Shown here: one piece after another, positions 55,290 to 64,000 of the stretch
How the letters are laid out: each line of letters begins with the position of its first letter
Numbering within the stretch: position 1 is the stretch's first letter
Source: Methanogenium cariaci JCM 10550
GTDB taxonomy: Archaea; Halobacteriota; Methanomicrobia; Methanomicrobiales; Methanomicrobiaceae
NCBI RefSeq assembly: GCF_001315945.1
Contig: NZ_BBBG01000010.1
Span: 1-64,000, forward strand
DNA: 64,000 nucleotides
Direction of reading: 5' to 3'
Program-made: the position numbers and the translations under genes
The notes under the pieces: generated by a model
Seen by the model: the letters and a program-made list of their open reading frames with translations, nothing else
Told to the model about the DNA's origin: nothing
Databases searched by the model: none

Positions 55290-56299
55290 ACCTTTTTTCC
55301 CGATATTTTTTTGCGGTACTTGTAATAACTCAGCGGATGCGCCGTGTTTTTACAGAATGTATCCGGATTGACACAGAGACCATAGGTCTTGAGCGTCGCA
55401 CACCCGGGTGGCGTATACTCCGTTCCGCCGGACCCGGATATATGCTCCACCTGATACATCGTGCGCTGAATATCAAAGTCAGGCGCCCGGGCGAATACCT
55501 CGACAATCGCGGTCTCATCCAGACCGATGGTATGCAGAAATGCCGTCAGCGTAAAGCGTGCGGTATGCGGGATATTGGTTCCGTCCGTGACCGCAGCAAT
55601 GATAGCGCGGATGCAGGGCGGAAAACAACCCTCGCTTACCTCACCATACTGCTCCATGATCTGCTCCCGATAGGCATGGGACACCTCCTCTGCGTAGGTG
55701 CGGAGGCGGACGGCAACCGGGCCGGGGGGGACCACCAGCGGCAGCTGCGAGCGGATGACCTGCCGGATTCTTTCCCGGAGGATGGCGGCGTAATCGTCCG
55801 GCGGGCAGTGCACCCGACCGTGTAAGACATCGCGGTTGACGAGGCGCCAGCGGGGGGGTTCGCGCATACGCGAGACGAGACTGACATACTGTTTGACACT
55901 CATGTCGGGTGCCGTGATATCAATGCCCACTGCGGTCGCAATATATGCAATGACCTCCGGGTCCTCTGCCTTCAGGAAATAGGCGGAACGCTCTGCCTCA
56001 TACCGGGCGAGTTTGTCCAGCATGGATGCATCGTCCATGCAGGAGACCAGCAGTCGTGCGATGGCATACGCATATATCTCGTCATCGGGATTTGCGATCA
56101 CCGTATTGACGTCATCAAAGGCAGATGGACGCAGGCATGCCTTCACGCGATCTGCTGCCAGCTTCACCAGATCCTCCCCCCCTTTCCCGGAATCCCTGCA
56201 GATCAGGGAATCTATTGGTATGCCGGAGCTCTGGACGTATGCCTTTGCTTTCTTTAAAAATGGATATTTTGCAAGGTCTCTTTTCTCGAGCCTTCGCAT
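55286..56299 (-). CDS. priL: DNA primase large subunit PriL
   Basis: A complete ~337-residue archaeal/eukaryotic primase large subunit. The C-terminal [4Fe-4S] domain is marked by GCFPPCIRAII, PPGCATLKTYGLCVNPD and FCKNTAHPLSYY; the N-terminal helical domain begins RRLEKRDLAKYPFLKKA. With PriS it makes primers for DNA replication. ATG at 56299 overlaps the PCNA stop (TGATG), so the two are translationally coupled. Runs at 56176, 55852 and 55724 keep frame but may add residues. Confidence 0.92.
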   Translation of the reverse strand: MRRLEKRDLAKYPFLKKAKAYVQSSGIPIDSLICRDSGKGGEDLVKLAADRVKACLRPSAFDDVNTVIANPDDEIYAYAIARLLVSCMDDASMLDKLARYEAERSAYFLKAEDPEVIAYIATAVGIDITAPDMSVKQYVSLVSRMREPPRWRLVNRDVLHGRVHCPPDDYAAILRERIRQVIRSQLPLVVPPGPVAVRLRTYAEEVSHAYREQIMEQYGEVSEGCFPPCIRAIIAAVTDGTNIPHTARFTLTAFLHTIGLDETAIVEVFARAPDFDIQRTMYQVEHISGSGGTEYTPPGCATLKTYGLCVNPDTFCKNTAHPLSYYKYRKKISGKKV

Positions 56300-57049
56300 C
56301 AATCTGCCTCAATGCGCGGGGGGCAAGGAGGAAATCAACATGCCCGTGACCGTCTGCAAAGTCAAAGGACACCCTGACGGGGGGGTGGTCGTTTCCAATC
56401 TGCACTTCCACCTCAGCGGTACGGGCCATCACTTTGCCGATGTCCCGCAGGTAGTCCAGAGAGAAGAGTGACCGGACGTCTGCGGCCTGGAGAGATATGA
56501 GTTCATCCGTGCCGCGCTCAAGCCGGATATGGTCCGAGTCCCCCCCTTCCGCCTCCATGTAGAAGATGCCGGTGGCGGCGTCCACACCCAAGGCAATCTT
56601 GTCGGATATGACCGAGGCTGCCTTGATGCCGTCGTTGATCAGTGCACCGGAGATCCGAATCTTTGCCGGCAGTTCAATGGTCGGCGGCTGGGGATCTTTC
56701 CGGATGGTATTGACATCAAGAAGGGTGACCGAGTACTGGTAGCCGGAGAAGACCATCTCCATCTTATGTCCGTCTTCCGGGAGTTCAAGGGACAATACGT
56801 CCTTTTTTCCCATCATCCGATGACATTCTTCATCTTGGTGATATCGATGCCCAGCTCACATCCTGTCGCAACAAAGGACGAGAACGCCTCCCGGCTGAGG
56901 TCGAGTGAGATCATCGCGACATTGGCCGTGTCCACTGCGCGTGTCTTTAGTCCGTCTTCTCCGACATGCATGCGGCACTCGGTGACAAGCGCTGCGATGA
57001 CATCTATTGTTTCCCTGAAGGTATCTGTATCAATGGCTGCTTTTAACAT
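56299..57049 (-). CDS. pcn: DNA polymerase sliding clamp (PCNA)
   Basis: A ~248-residue clamp. The N-terminus MLKAAIDTDTFRETIDVIAALV, the DTANVAMISLDL strand, GYQYSVTLLDVNTIRKDP and the end FADGHGHVDFLLAPR are characteristic. It encircles DNA and tethers polymerase. A frame break near 56815 (one lost base, NVIGMMGKKDV) and another near 56320, where the natural end reads APRIEAD, disturb it. It opens a pcn-priL operon and is divergent from rlmE. Confidence 0.92.
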
Positions 57050-57070
57050 TATTTTACCCCTTTACAAAGT

Positions 57071-57106
57071 CTATTATAAGTTATACCGGCATAATTTTTA
57101 TTAATA
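57071..57106. promoter_or_regulatory. Divergent promoter region between pcn and rlmE
   Basis: Minus-strand CTTATAATAG (57071-57080) and the AT-rich ATTTTTATTAATATG (57092-57106) are TATA-like elements that can serve pcn to the left and rlmE to the right. A GTAAAGGGGTAAAAT ribosome site precedes pcn. Confidence 0.5.
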
Positions 57107-57152
57107 TGTAGGTTTTTGCGTGATATAAACATCATGCAGAGGATTTTAGACT

Positions 57153-57771
57153 ATGGGTTCACAATGGGGGGGACGAGACGGATATTACCGAAAGGCGCGT
57201 ACGGAAGGGTATCGATCCCGTGCGGCCTACAAGCTACTTGACATACAGAAACGGTTTCAGGTTATTCGTGATGATGACAATATCATCGACCTGGGGGGGT
57301 GCGCCCCCCCGGGGAGCTGGCTGCAGGTGCTCCATGAGCTCACTGACGGGCAGGTGATAGGGATTGATCTCAACCCGGTGCCCCCCGATTGAGAATGTTA
57401 CCACATTAACCGGTGACTTCACCACGCCATTTATGCACGAGAAGGTGCGATCACTGATCGGGGGGGAGGTCAATATCGTCGTCTGTGATGCGGCACCGAA
57501 GTTCTCCGGGAATAAAAGCTATGACCAGGCCCGTGCGGTCGGGCTCTCGGAAGAGGCCTGCGATTTTGCGGTGGACTTCCTGAAACCGGGCGGAAATTTT
57601 GTGGTAAAGACCTTTCAGGGCGACATGTTTCAGCTCATACTCGATAAAATGCGTTTGAATTTCTTTGGGGGGGTGAAGGTCTACCGCTCGAAGGCGGCAC
57701 GAAAAGGAAGCACTGAAGTATATATAATTGGAAAGAAATTCAAAGGGCGACGGAATGATTCTGAAGGATAG
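57153..57771 (+). CDS. rlmE: 23S rRNA 2'-O-methyltransferase RlmE (FtsJ/RrmJ)
   Basis: A ~205-residue FtsJ-type enzyme that methylates U2552 of 23S rRNA. YYRKARTEGYRSRAAYKLLDIQKRF precedes the AdoMet loop, seen as DLGGCAPPGSW where the family has DLGCAPGSW. The catalytic tetrad region VCDAAPKFSGN and FVVKTFQGD follow. The extra Gly and Pro arise from G7 (57292-57298) and C7 (57303-57309) where four bases each would give the invariant motif. A frame break lies at the C6 run near 57381. It overlaps moaA by 17 bases. Confidence 0.92.
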
Positions 57772-58651
57772 TTATGGGAGATCGGTTACAAATCTGAGAA
57801 TATCGCTCACCCCGCGGTGTAACCTCAAGTGTTTCTACTGCCACGCAGAGGGAGAGGTGGCACCGGGGGGGTCTCTGATGTCGGCAGAGGATATCGGGGG
57901 GGAGATCATGCGTGTTGCAAAGCACTTTGATATGCGCAGTATCAAGTTCACCGGCGGGGGGGAGCCGCTGATGAGAACCGATCTGGTCAAGATTGTTTCG
58001 ATGGTGCCGGAGGGTATGGAGGCATCCATGACCACGAACGGCACGATTCTTGCACCGCTGGCACAGGACCTCAAAGACGCCGGGCTCTCCCGGGTGAATA
58101 TCAGTATGGACTCACTGCGCCATGACCGCTATAAGGAGATCGCCGGGAAGGATTACCTCTCGGATGTGCTTGCAGGGGTTGACGCGGCGATTGAGGCGGG
58201 GCTGACGCCGGTGAAGCTGAATGTGGTGTTGATGAAGGGCATCAACGATGATGAGATTCCCGACTTTATCCAGTATGCCCGCGATCATGACCACCTGATA
58301 TTACAGTTCATCGAACTGATGGATGAGTTCCGGGACTGCCCCCCCTACCATATGGAGCTGACCGGGCTTGAGGAGGAGCTGCAGCGCACGGCAAAGACGG
58401 TGGTCACCCGGCGGATGCACCACCGGAAGAAGTACCTGCTGGACGGAGCGGAGATTGAGATCGTCCGGCCGCTGCACAACACGGAATTTTGCGGCCACTG
58501 TAACCGCCTGCGGGTGACCTCGGACGGATTTTTAAAGCCCTGCCTGATGCGCCATGACAACCATGTCAGTATCCGGGGGGGACTCAGGGGCAGGGAACTG
58601 GAAGATGCGTTCCGGGAGGCAGTGATGCTGCGCGAGCCGTATTACTGTTGA
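57755..58651 (+). CDS. moaA: GTP 3',8-cyclase MoaA
   Basis: A complete ~298-residue radical SAM enzyme starting molybdopterin/tungstopterin synthesis, needed for formylmethanofuran dehydrogenase. The N-terminal cluster motif TPRCNLKCFYCH and the C-terminal cluster motif CGHCNRLRVTSDGFLKPC are intact, as is KFTGGEPLMR (written with one extra Gly from a G7 run at 57956-57962). The start lies inside the end of rlmE. Confidence 0.92.
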   Translation: MILKDSYGRSVTNLRISLTPRCNLKCFYCHAEGEVAPGGSLMSAEDIGGEIMRVAKHFDMRSIKFTGGGEPLMRTDLVKIVSMVPEGMEASMTTNGTILAPLAQDLKDAGLSRVNISMDSLRHDRYKEIAGKDYLSDVLAGVDAAIEAGLTPVKLNVVLMKGINDDEIPDFIQYARDHDHLILQFIELMDEFRDCPPYHMELTGLEEELQRTAKTVVTRRMHHRKKYLLDGAEIEIVRPLHNTEFCGHCNRLRVTSDGFLKPCLMRHDNHVSIRGGLRGRELEDAFREAVMLREPYYC

Positions 58652-58694
58652 TACCTTCCAAATACTTATTTCGGGTGTAACACCACCTGATACT

Positions 58695-59196
58695 ATGCTT
58701 GAAACGAACGAATATATTCCGATTCTTAAAAAACTCTACGACAAATCACTGATCCTGCAATCCCCCCCCAGTGAGTTTGAGCCCGTATTCTGGTTCTATT
58801 TTAAGGACGCCATTGCCCACCTTGACTTTACGCTCTGTATTCAGGGATACAATATCCAGTCGATGAGAAATATCATGAACATGGAGTATATGAAGTGGCG
58901 CATCGATGAGGAAAAGAAAGGCGGCCGTGACCAGTTCCCCGTCTTCATCAACTGGCTGAAGGCAAACCACCGCGAGACCTTTGACAAACTACCCATCCTC
59001 TGGCGGGAGATCTATGACACTGAAAGCCCTGCCTCCTATCGCTCCTTCCGGATTGCCATGGACCGGCGGCGCTCAAGCCTCTGCCCGCTCAGTTCTTTAC
59101 CAAGTGTATTGACGAGTTCTTTGACAAGGAATTTTTAAAGAGCCTGTATGCGGACGCTCCCTCGGCAGGTTATATCAGGAATTTATTGGGGAGTGA
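58695..59196 (+). CDS. Conserved hypothetical protein, ~165 residues
   Basis: A soluble, Trp- and Phe-rich protein beginning MLETNEYIPILKKLYDKSLI with FWFYFKDAIAHLDFTLCIQG and WREIYDTESPASYRSFRIAMDRR. A frame break near 59080 leads to AQFFTKCIDEFFDKEFLKSLY. The stop is uncertain: if the G4 at 59188-59191 is really G5 the protein ends at 59194-59196 (RNLLGE); otherwise it runs to about 59340. No family recognised. It follows moaA by 43 bases. Confidence 0.5.
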
Positions 59197-59389
59197 AAGG
59201 GTTCATCATTGTGAGATGAATTTCATCACGAGGGTTGACCCATCGGAGAATTGTCGGGCCGGATGCCGCAACAATCCCCCCCATACAAACAATTACTCAT
59301 CATTTTTTTCCAGAACATACCTCTCCATTCATATACAATAAATCGCAAGACAGTAGTATTCAATCAGGAGACAAAGGGCCGGATACACC

Positions 59390-59610
59390 ATGATTCAGTT
59401 TAGAATATTGCTTGAAAAGGATGAGGATGGATGGTTTACTGCAACGGTCCCTTCCCTTCCGGGATGCATCTCTCAGGGAGAACAGAAAAAGAGGCAAAGA
59501 AAAACATCGCAGAAGCAATTGAACTGCACCTGAAGTCTCTTGCAGAAGAAGGAATCCCATTACGGCCTGAAAACGGAATGACAGAAACCTTTGTTGCAGT
59601 GAATGTATGA
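59390..59610 (+). CDS. hicB: HicB-type antitoxin
   Basis: A ~73-residue HicB-like protein: MIQFRILLEKDEDGWFTATV followed by PSLPGCISQGET, KNIAEAIELHL, typical of the partial-RNase-H fold that neutralises HicA. One lost A near 59483 shifts the frame in the middle. Its stop overlaps the hicA start (ATGA), the normal coupling for hicBA-order pairs. Confidence 0.85.
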
Positions 59611-59816
59611 GCGCAAAGCTCCCGGTCATATCCGGACAGCAATTGGTTAAGGCATTTTCAAAGGACGGATACTTCATACATGACCAGAAGGGAAGTCACA
59701 TCCATCTTCGCCATCCAACAAAAAGACCGCTTACCGTTCCAAATCATCATGAAATATCACGAGGCACTCTGCGGGAAGCCGGATTGACTACAGATGAATG
59801 TATGGAATTGCTGTAA
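59607..59816 (+). CDS. hicA: HicA-type mRNA interferase toxin
   Basis: A complete 69-residue HicA: SGQQLVKAFSKDGYFIHDQKGSHIHLRHP carries the catalytic His in GSH, and TVPNHHEISRGTLREAG follows. It cleaves mRNA in a double-stranded RNA-binding fold when free of HicB. It forms a type II toxin-antitoxin pair with the preceding gene and sits next to dispersed repeats, in keeping with a mobile or accessory region. Confidence 0.9.
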   Translation: MSAKLPVISGQQLVKAFSKDGYFIHDQKGSHIHLRHPTKRPLTVPNHHEISRGTLREAGLTTDECMELL

Positions 59817-59879
59817 TCTCCAATAGAAGAGACGAAATGAGGCGCAATTCTCAAGAATCATTGTCCAAAAACACCAACG

Positions 59880-59990
59880 GAACAGGGAGAATGCTCACCT
59901 GCCCCCTCCTGTCTAACTCATCACACATGAGGGTGGGTCGGGCAGGGAGGGGGGGCCACCCCTCCCTTGCTGTTCATGATACACTCCCAA
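59880..59990 (+). repeat. Dispersed repeat family B, copy 2 (partial)
   Basis: Shares AATGCTCACC, CATCACAC, GGGCAGGGAGGGGG and CACCCCTCCCTTGCT with copy 1, but lacks most of the left-hand leader. It lies between hicA and an inverted copy. Confidence 0.55.
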
Positions 59991-60059
59991 CGGTAATTAT
60001 TCTCACACCGATTCTTCCTATATCCATTCTTCAGGTAAGATTTTTCGCGGAATTGCGAT

Positions 60060-60215
60060 ATTAAACCAAAAAGGAACAAAAACAAAACAGGAGGGGGGGT
60101 GCCCCCCCTCTGCCGGATCCACTCCTTCGTGTGATAGGTCGCAAAGGGGACGGGCAGGCATCCCCCCCTCTTGCTCCGGTTGTAATGTATACTTCAGAAA
60201 AATGTGATGAAATTC
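60060..60215 (-). repeat. Dispersed repeat family B, copy 3 (inverted)
   Basis: On the minus strand it reads TGAATTTCATCACATTTTTCT, then GTATACATTACAACCGGAGC and AAGAGGGGGGATGCCTG, matching copy 1 in order, and ends GCACCCCCCCTCCTG. With copy 2 it makes an inverted pair in the 519-base gap between hicA and the M20 peptidase gene, where no other feature is seen. Confidence 0.6.
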
Positions 60216-60335
60216 AAAGAGCAGAAAATGGAGTAGACCCATCATCCATGAGTACAGGGAAGCAACCGGACCCTGAGTACAGAGGAGGAATTTATCCCGG
60301 AGTAGAGGATAGTAATGTATTGAGGAGAGTAAGCA

Positions 60336-61539
60336 ATGGATGTCGCACGGGTCTGTTCAGACCTGGTCCAAATCAATACGGAGAATCCGCCGGGACGAAC
60401 GGATGAGGCAGTGGAATATATCGCAGGCATTCTTGAAAATCTGGGATATCGCCCCCCCGGCTCATTAAAAATTCCGGCGGTCACTGGAATGTCTGTGCCG
60501 GCCCGCGCGATTGCAGTCTGCTTTTTTGCGGTCACCTGGATGTGGTGCCCGCAGGGGAGGAGGGCTGGACGCATGACCCTTTCTCCGGTGTGATTGAAAA
60601 CGGATATGTCTGGGGGCCGCGGCTCGACGGATATGAAGGGCGGGTGTGCAGCAATTCTTGCGGCGCTGGAACGGTTTGATGAGATACCGGTCTCGGTTGC
60701 CTTTGTCTGTGACGAGGAAGATGGGCGGAGGGACGGGGGGGTGCAACATCTGCTGCGGGAAGAAGAGATTGTGCCTGCGACTGTCTCGTGGCGGAGCTAC
60801 GCCCTGTCTCCACCCGTCGGTGGGCCAGAAGGGTCTCTGCCGGTTCCGGGCGACCTTCCGGGGGGGCACGCCGGGGGGGCACGGTTCGCTCTACCCGTTT
60901 GCAGGTGAGAATGCTATTGTGCAGGCTGCCGGGTTTGTTCAGCGCATGATGGCTGTTACGGAACGGGAGTACGCCCCCGGAGGCGATGATGAAAGCGCTG
61001 GTTGGGAATTCCGAGGAGGCGATTGCGGCCATCTTCCCAAACGCGGATGTGGCCCGCCTTTTGACCCGGATCACCTGCAACCCAGGGTTGATCACCGGTG
61101 GCGAGGGGGGGACGAATATCGTCGCCGAGGAGTGCACGGTCGCGCTTGACATGCGCCTGCCGTGGGGGGGCTGCACACCGGAGGCGGTGCTGGCGAAAGT
61201 TGAGCAGGACATCTGTGCTCCGGGCGTCTGTATCGAGAGCTGTGCGGCGCCGACCTGCACGTCACCGGAGTGTGACTGGTATGTCGCCTGTCGGCTGCGA
61301 TTGAAGGGGTGTATGGTATGCCGGCCCACCCGATTCTGCAGTGGGCGGCGAGTGACGCACGGTTTTTGCGGGCGGCAGGCTTCCGGGCGGCGGAGTACGG
61401 CCCGGGCGAGATCCATCTGCTACACGCACAGGACGAGCGGGTCGCCGTGGATCAGCTGGAGCGGGCGGTGGAAGTGTATGCGGCGCTGATTGCCGCGTAT
61501 GTGGATGAGACTGACTGCCGCATAATGTGCAGGCCCTGA
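60336..61539 (+). CDS. M20 family metallopeptidase (ArgE/DapE-like)
   Basis: A ~400-residue M20 deacylase/peptidase. Zinc and catalytic regions: CGHLDVVPAG (His, Asp), GRGSTDMKGG (bridging Asp), VCDEEDGG (catalytic Glu pair) and, near the end, YGPGEIHLLHAQDERV (last His). It resembles succinyl-diaminopimelate desuccinylase, but with no other dap genes adjacent, substrate is open. Frames break repeatedly at C/G runs (60452-60458, 60550-60560, 60736-60742, 60860-60880, 61106-61112) and near 61270. GAGGAGAG precedes the ATG. Confidence 0.78.
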
Positions 61540-61639
61540 TCGGTTTGTGTGTGACTGTGGCAGTGTTGTCGTCAATGTACCCCAACCGATATGACCTGAC
61601 ATTACGATTCGTCTCTCTTTTTCCTGACCTCTGAATTTC

Positions 61640-61785
61640 ACCGGTTTTGTCGCACCATCTGTTGCACCTGGAGCAAGGGGGGGGATGCTTGTCCATCCCC
61701 CTGCGACCTGTCATATTTTCAGGGGGGGGAGGGCTGCAGGGAGGGGGGGGACTTTCCCCCTCCCTTGCTGTGTGTTATGCCACTT
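61640..61785 (+). repeat. Dispersed repeat family B, copy 4
   Basis: CTGAATTTCACCGGTTTTGT, then CACCTGGAGCAAGGGGGG-ATGC, GGGAGGGCTGCAGGGAGGGG and CCCCCTCCCTTGCTG match copy 1. It fills most of the gap between the M20 peptidase and lipoprotein genes (61540-61859); nothing else is seen there apart from a possible TATA element ATTAAATATTTTTGG near 61836. Confidence 0.65.
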
Positions 61786-61859
61786 CATTCCGATTCCCGA
61801 ATGTTATCAGGAGGGGGATCACCCATAGATTAAATATTTTTGGTACCATATTGCTGATA

Positions 61860-62516
61860 ATGAACAGACATATGCTTTTTTTGGCAGCAGCTCTTTCCAT
61901 TGTCCTCGTGCTTGCATGTGCAGGATGCTCGGAACTGCCCGCGGATGAGCGTGACGTTCGTTCAGGGGGGGGAAAACGGGGGGGAGACGGCGGCCCCGAC
62001 CGCAACGCCGAACTGGGTGCAGGAGGCCACACCCATCAGGACTCCCGAACCGGTGGTAACGACACCCCCGGTCGCACCTGAACCGGAACTGCCCGTGTAT
62101 ACCGAAATATACTCCAACAAGGTCTACCTGCTCTATGACGTCATCGCGCTCAACTATGACCTGAAGGTGCCCGCGATGATGATCGATCTCGAAATCGATC
62201 CGGACATGGTCGCAGACACGAATGAAAAATACAGCGATTATGGCAGTAAGAAACTGATCACGGTCAAGAAGAGTTATCCCGACCCACGTGCCGACCTCAT
62301 CGTCACCATCTTTGACCGCACCACGGGCGACATCGTCGAAGAGTATGACTTTGAGCAGTTCAACCAGGAGCATGAAGAGCAGACAATCACGCTCAGATAC
62401 CCCCGGCCTCTACCAGATTGAGCTGGAGGGGGGGAACAATGTGGATGTGGGCATCACGATCACCGTCCCCCGAGGCAAATGTCGTAGACGGTGAGGAGCC
62501 GTTCCCGGTGAAGTGA
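61860..62516 (+). CDS. Secreted lipoprotein with Pro/Thr linker
   Basis: A ~215-residue exported protein. A signal peptide with lipobox (LVLACAGCSE) is followed by a Thr/Pro-rich linker (TPEPVVTTPPVAPEPELP) and a beta-rich domain (VYTEIYSNKVYLLYDVIAL, ADLIVTIFDRTTGDIVEEY, YQIELEG-NNVDVGITITVP). Frames break at G runs near 61965-61985 and C/G runs near 62401 and 62470; joined, it ends EEPFPVK at 62514-62516. The domain is not recognised; it should sit on the outer membrane face. Confidence 0.6.
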
Positions 62517-63036
62517 GGGGGGGAAGAGTGAGGGTGAGAGAGAAAGAGAGAGAAAGAAAAAATGTAAAAAAGAGAGGAGAGGGAAGAGTCAACTGAAATA
62601 AATGGGTCGGAGTTGGTTGGATCGGGGGGGCTGGCTGATTTTGGCAGAAACGCAGACCAGGATGTGCCGGGATAGGTTATGTCCAGTCGGAATAAGTTAT
62701 GAGCAGTTGGAATGGGTTATGATCGGCCGGAATGATCCGGATGCTACCCGAACGTGGGGGGGGAAGGGGGAGCAACAAGGTGAATCAATGAATCGAAAGA
62801 GGGCAGGGCGGTGCACGGGAGGGAGTCGTCCCGCGCTCCACCACCGTTTTGTCCCAAAAAATCCCGTTCGCCCTGCCTCAAACCCCCACCATGCTCCAAA
62901 AAATGCATCAAATCTCATAAAATTTCATAAAATATCATTCAGTTCCGCACATTCTCCGGAACAAATGCAAAGCTTTTACTTCCAGGAAGTCCTATTTCTG
63001 TAAGCACCTCGGTAGGAGAGATGTGCGACGCCGTGT
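62517..63036 (+). other. Gene-free region before tRNA-Arg
   Basis: Holds a purine-rich tract (62520-62585, GA/GAAA repeats), a 20-base tandem repeat (62673-62732) and an AT-rich end. I see no supportable gene. Confidence 0.5.
62673..62732 (+). repeat. Three tandem 20-base units
   Basis: TAGGTTATGTCCAGTCGGAA, TAAGTTATGAGCAGTTGGAA and TGGGTTATGATCGGCCGGAA follow one another without gap, sharing GTTATG and GGAA at fixed positions. Possible protein-binding repeats or remnants of slippage. Confidence 0.7.
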
Positions 63037-63110
63037 GTCCCGGTAGGGTAGTGGATATCCTAGAAGCTTGCGGAGCTTTTGACCCGGGTTCAAGTCCGGC
63101 CGGGGGGGCG
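63037..63110 (+). tRNA. tRNA-Arg (anticodon GCG)
   Basis: Acceptor GTCCCGG pairs with CCGGGGC once the G7 run at 63102-63108 is reduced to four. D arm AGGGTAGTGGATATCCT, anticodon stem GAAGC/GCTTT with loop TTGCGGA (anticodon GCG), T arm around GGGTTCAAGTCC (one C apparently lost), discriminator G. CCA not encoded. The anticodon assigns arginine. Confidence 0.8.
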
Positions 63111-63321
63111 TCAGTTTTCGGGGGGGATTTCCCCGATTTGATTTTTTCGGAGTTTTTGTTTGGTGAGTCGGAGGTATTTTTCCAGGTGATTTGACAATTT
63201 GGATGTGCTTTTTGCTTTCTCTCGTAGCTTGTGGTGTGCGATACCATTCATTTGGGGCAAAATCCCGGCATCGGGTTGAGCAACGCTTAAATAACCCCTG
63301 AAATGATCTGTATCCCGGAAA

Positions 63322-63550
63322 AACGCACCCACACAGAAGCCCGGAGTGGGCAGTTCTCAGTCGAGACAACCCATACATCCTCCAAAAAAATCTGCCAATG
63401 GCGACCCCTTAATAATCTCCAATAATCACTCATTTTAGCAAATAAAAGGCATTGCAGCCCTTATTTCCCACCCGCAAAAAAGAGCGGAAAATACGTCCAT
63501 ATTACCTCCCGATTCCCTGCGCAGGGGGGGACCAAAGAGGGTGGATAACA
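63322..63550 (-). repeat. Dispersed repeat family A, copy 3
   Basis: Minus-strand blocks CCTTTTATTTGCT, GGGGTCGCCATTGGCAGATT, GAGGATGTATGGG and CCGGGCTTCTGTGTGGGTGCG match copies 1 and 2. It lies about 210 bases after tRNA-Arg. Confidence 0.7.
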
Positions 63551-64000
63551 AGTAGGTACAGGGTGGCAGCAAACAGGGGGGGCGAGGCAGTAACCTATGT
63601 TTCTGATATACATCCATCCGGCCTGCAACATTCAGGCACACCATCTTTTGCTTCGCAGCATTTTTACAGGGCCTGTTGTTCAACCATCCATCTCATCGTT
63701 CAGTCGCACCAGAATCACAACATACGAACTTCCCACTCGCCTGTCACGCACGCACAGACACTGTATCAATCAAACATTCTATGCCGGATATCATCAGAAT
63801 GAATGATGGACAAAAACAACAAATCCCTCCGAATAAGAATCAGAACCGATCCCCCCCCGCATACAAAAAGATCGCATCGTATCCATCGCACCACATTCCC
63901 TGACTTCTCCTGTGAACATCCCCCCCTGCCATTTTTCAGATATGCAGATGTTTCCGGAGGAACCGGCAAACCGGAATAAAACCGGCACAATGCGCCGGGT
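63551..64000. other. Right end: no supportable gene
   Basis: Short open frames on both strands here lack ribosome sites and family motifs; composition is C/A-rich on the plus strand. I see nothing that I can call. Confidence 0.5.

Noticed and set aside
63766-63990. Minus-strand 74-codon frame near the right end
   Set aside because: No ribosome site, no family motif, and interrupted by a G run; not supportable.

Overview
The window comes from a methanogenic euryarchaeon, most likely of the order Methanomicrobiales. The evidence is a methanogenesis marker protein 14 gene, a coenzyme F390 synthetase homologue, the hydrogenase maturation genes hypC-hypA-hypE, archaeal DnaG, PriL, PCNA, Alba, CdrS-FtsZ, CDP-archaeol synthase, tetraether synthase (Tes), an H4MPT:glutamate ligase, the archaeosine enzyme RaSEA, and TATA-box promoters. 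I cannot fix the genus from sequence alone. About 75 protein genes and two tRNAs (Ser-UGA, Arg-GCG) are visible. There is no rRNA, CRISPR array or recognisable transposase.

The reader must know one thing first. Runs of G or C appear as 6-8 bases almost wherever conserved protein families demand 4-6. More than half of the genes therefore look frameshifted or carry one extra Gly or Pro, including ftsZ, argG, pcn, dapA, dapB, dnaG and rlmE. A few single-base losses occur elsewhere. I treat this as consensus error and give one reconstructed span per gene. These are not pseudogenes.

Layout. 1-6700: MFS transporter end, YyaL-type protein, a 2H phosphoesterase / thioredoxin-reductase-rubredoxin / glutaredoxin set, DUF2207-LemA, HEAT protein. 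6800-16600: F390 synthetase, lipoprotein, M1 aminopeptidase, class I aldolase, exonuclease III, aldehyde dehydrogenase, encapsulin-type ferritin domain. 16600-25800: orphan DNA methyltransferase, hxlB, aminotransferase, M42 peptidase, secreted beta-propeller protein, flavoredoxin, argG. 25900-34200: marker protein 14 cluster; a leftward carS-pyrE-purD-argF cluster; divergent tes-mptN. 34300-46050: dnaG, pyrC operon, hypCAE, tRNA-Ser, RaSEA, ornithine cyclodeaminase, cobY-cobD. 46100-50300: cdrS, a small unannotated gene, ftsZ, a coiled-coil protein and a DUF373 membrane protein. 50500-59200: alba, asd, ferredoxin, dapB-dapA, rps17e, a ThiN-domain protein; pcn-priL divergent from rlmE-moaA. 59300-64000: hicBA, repeats, an M20 peptidase, a lipoprotein, tRNA-Arg and non-coding DNA.

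Functional themes: lysine/diaminopimelate synthesis (asd, dapA, dapB), arginine and pyrimidine synthesis (argF, argG, pyrC, pyrE), archaeal membrane lipid synthesis (CarS, Tes), cobamide assembly (CobD, CobY), [NiFe]-hydrogenase maturation, replication and division. Two families of dispersed non-coding repeats occupy the larger gene-free gaps.
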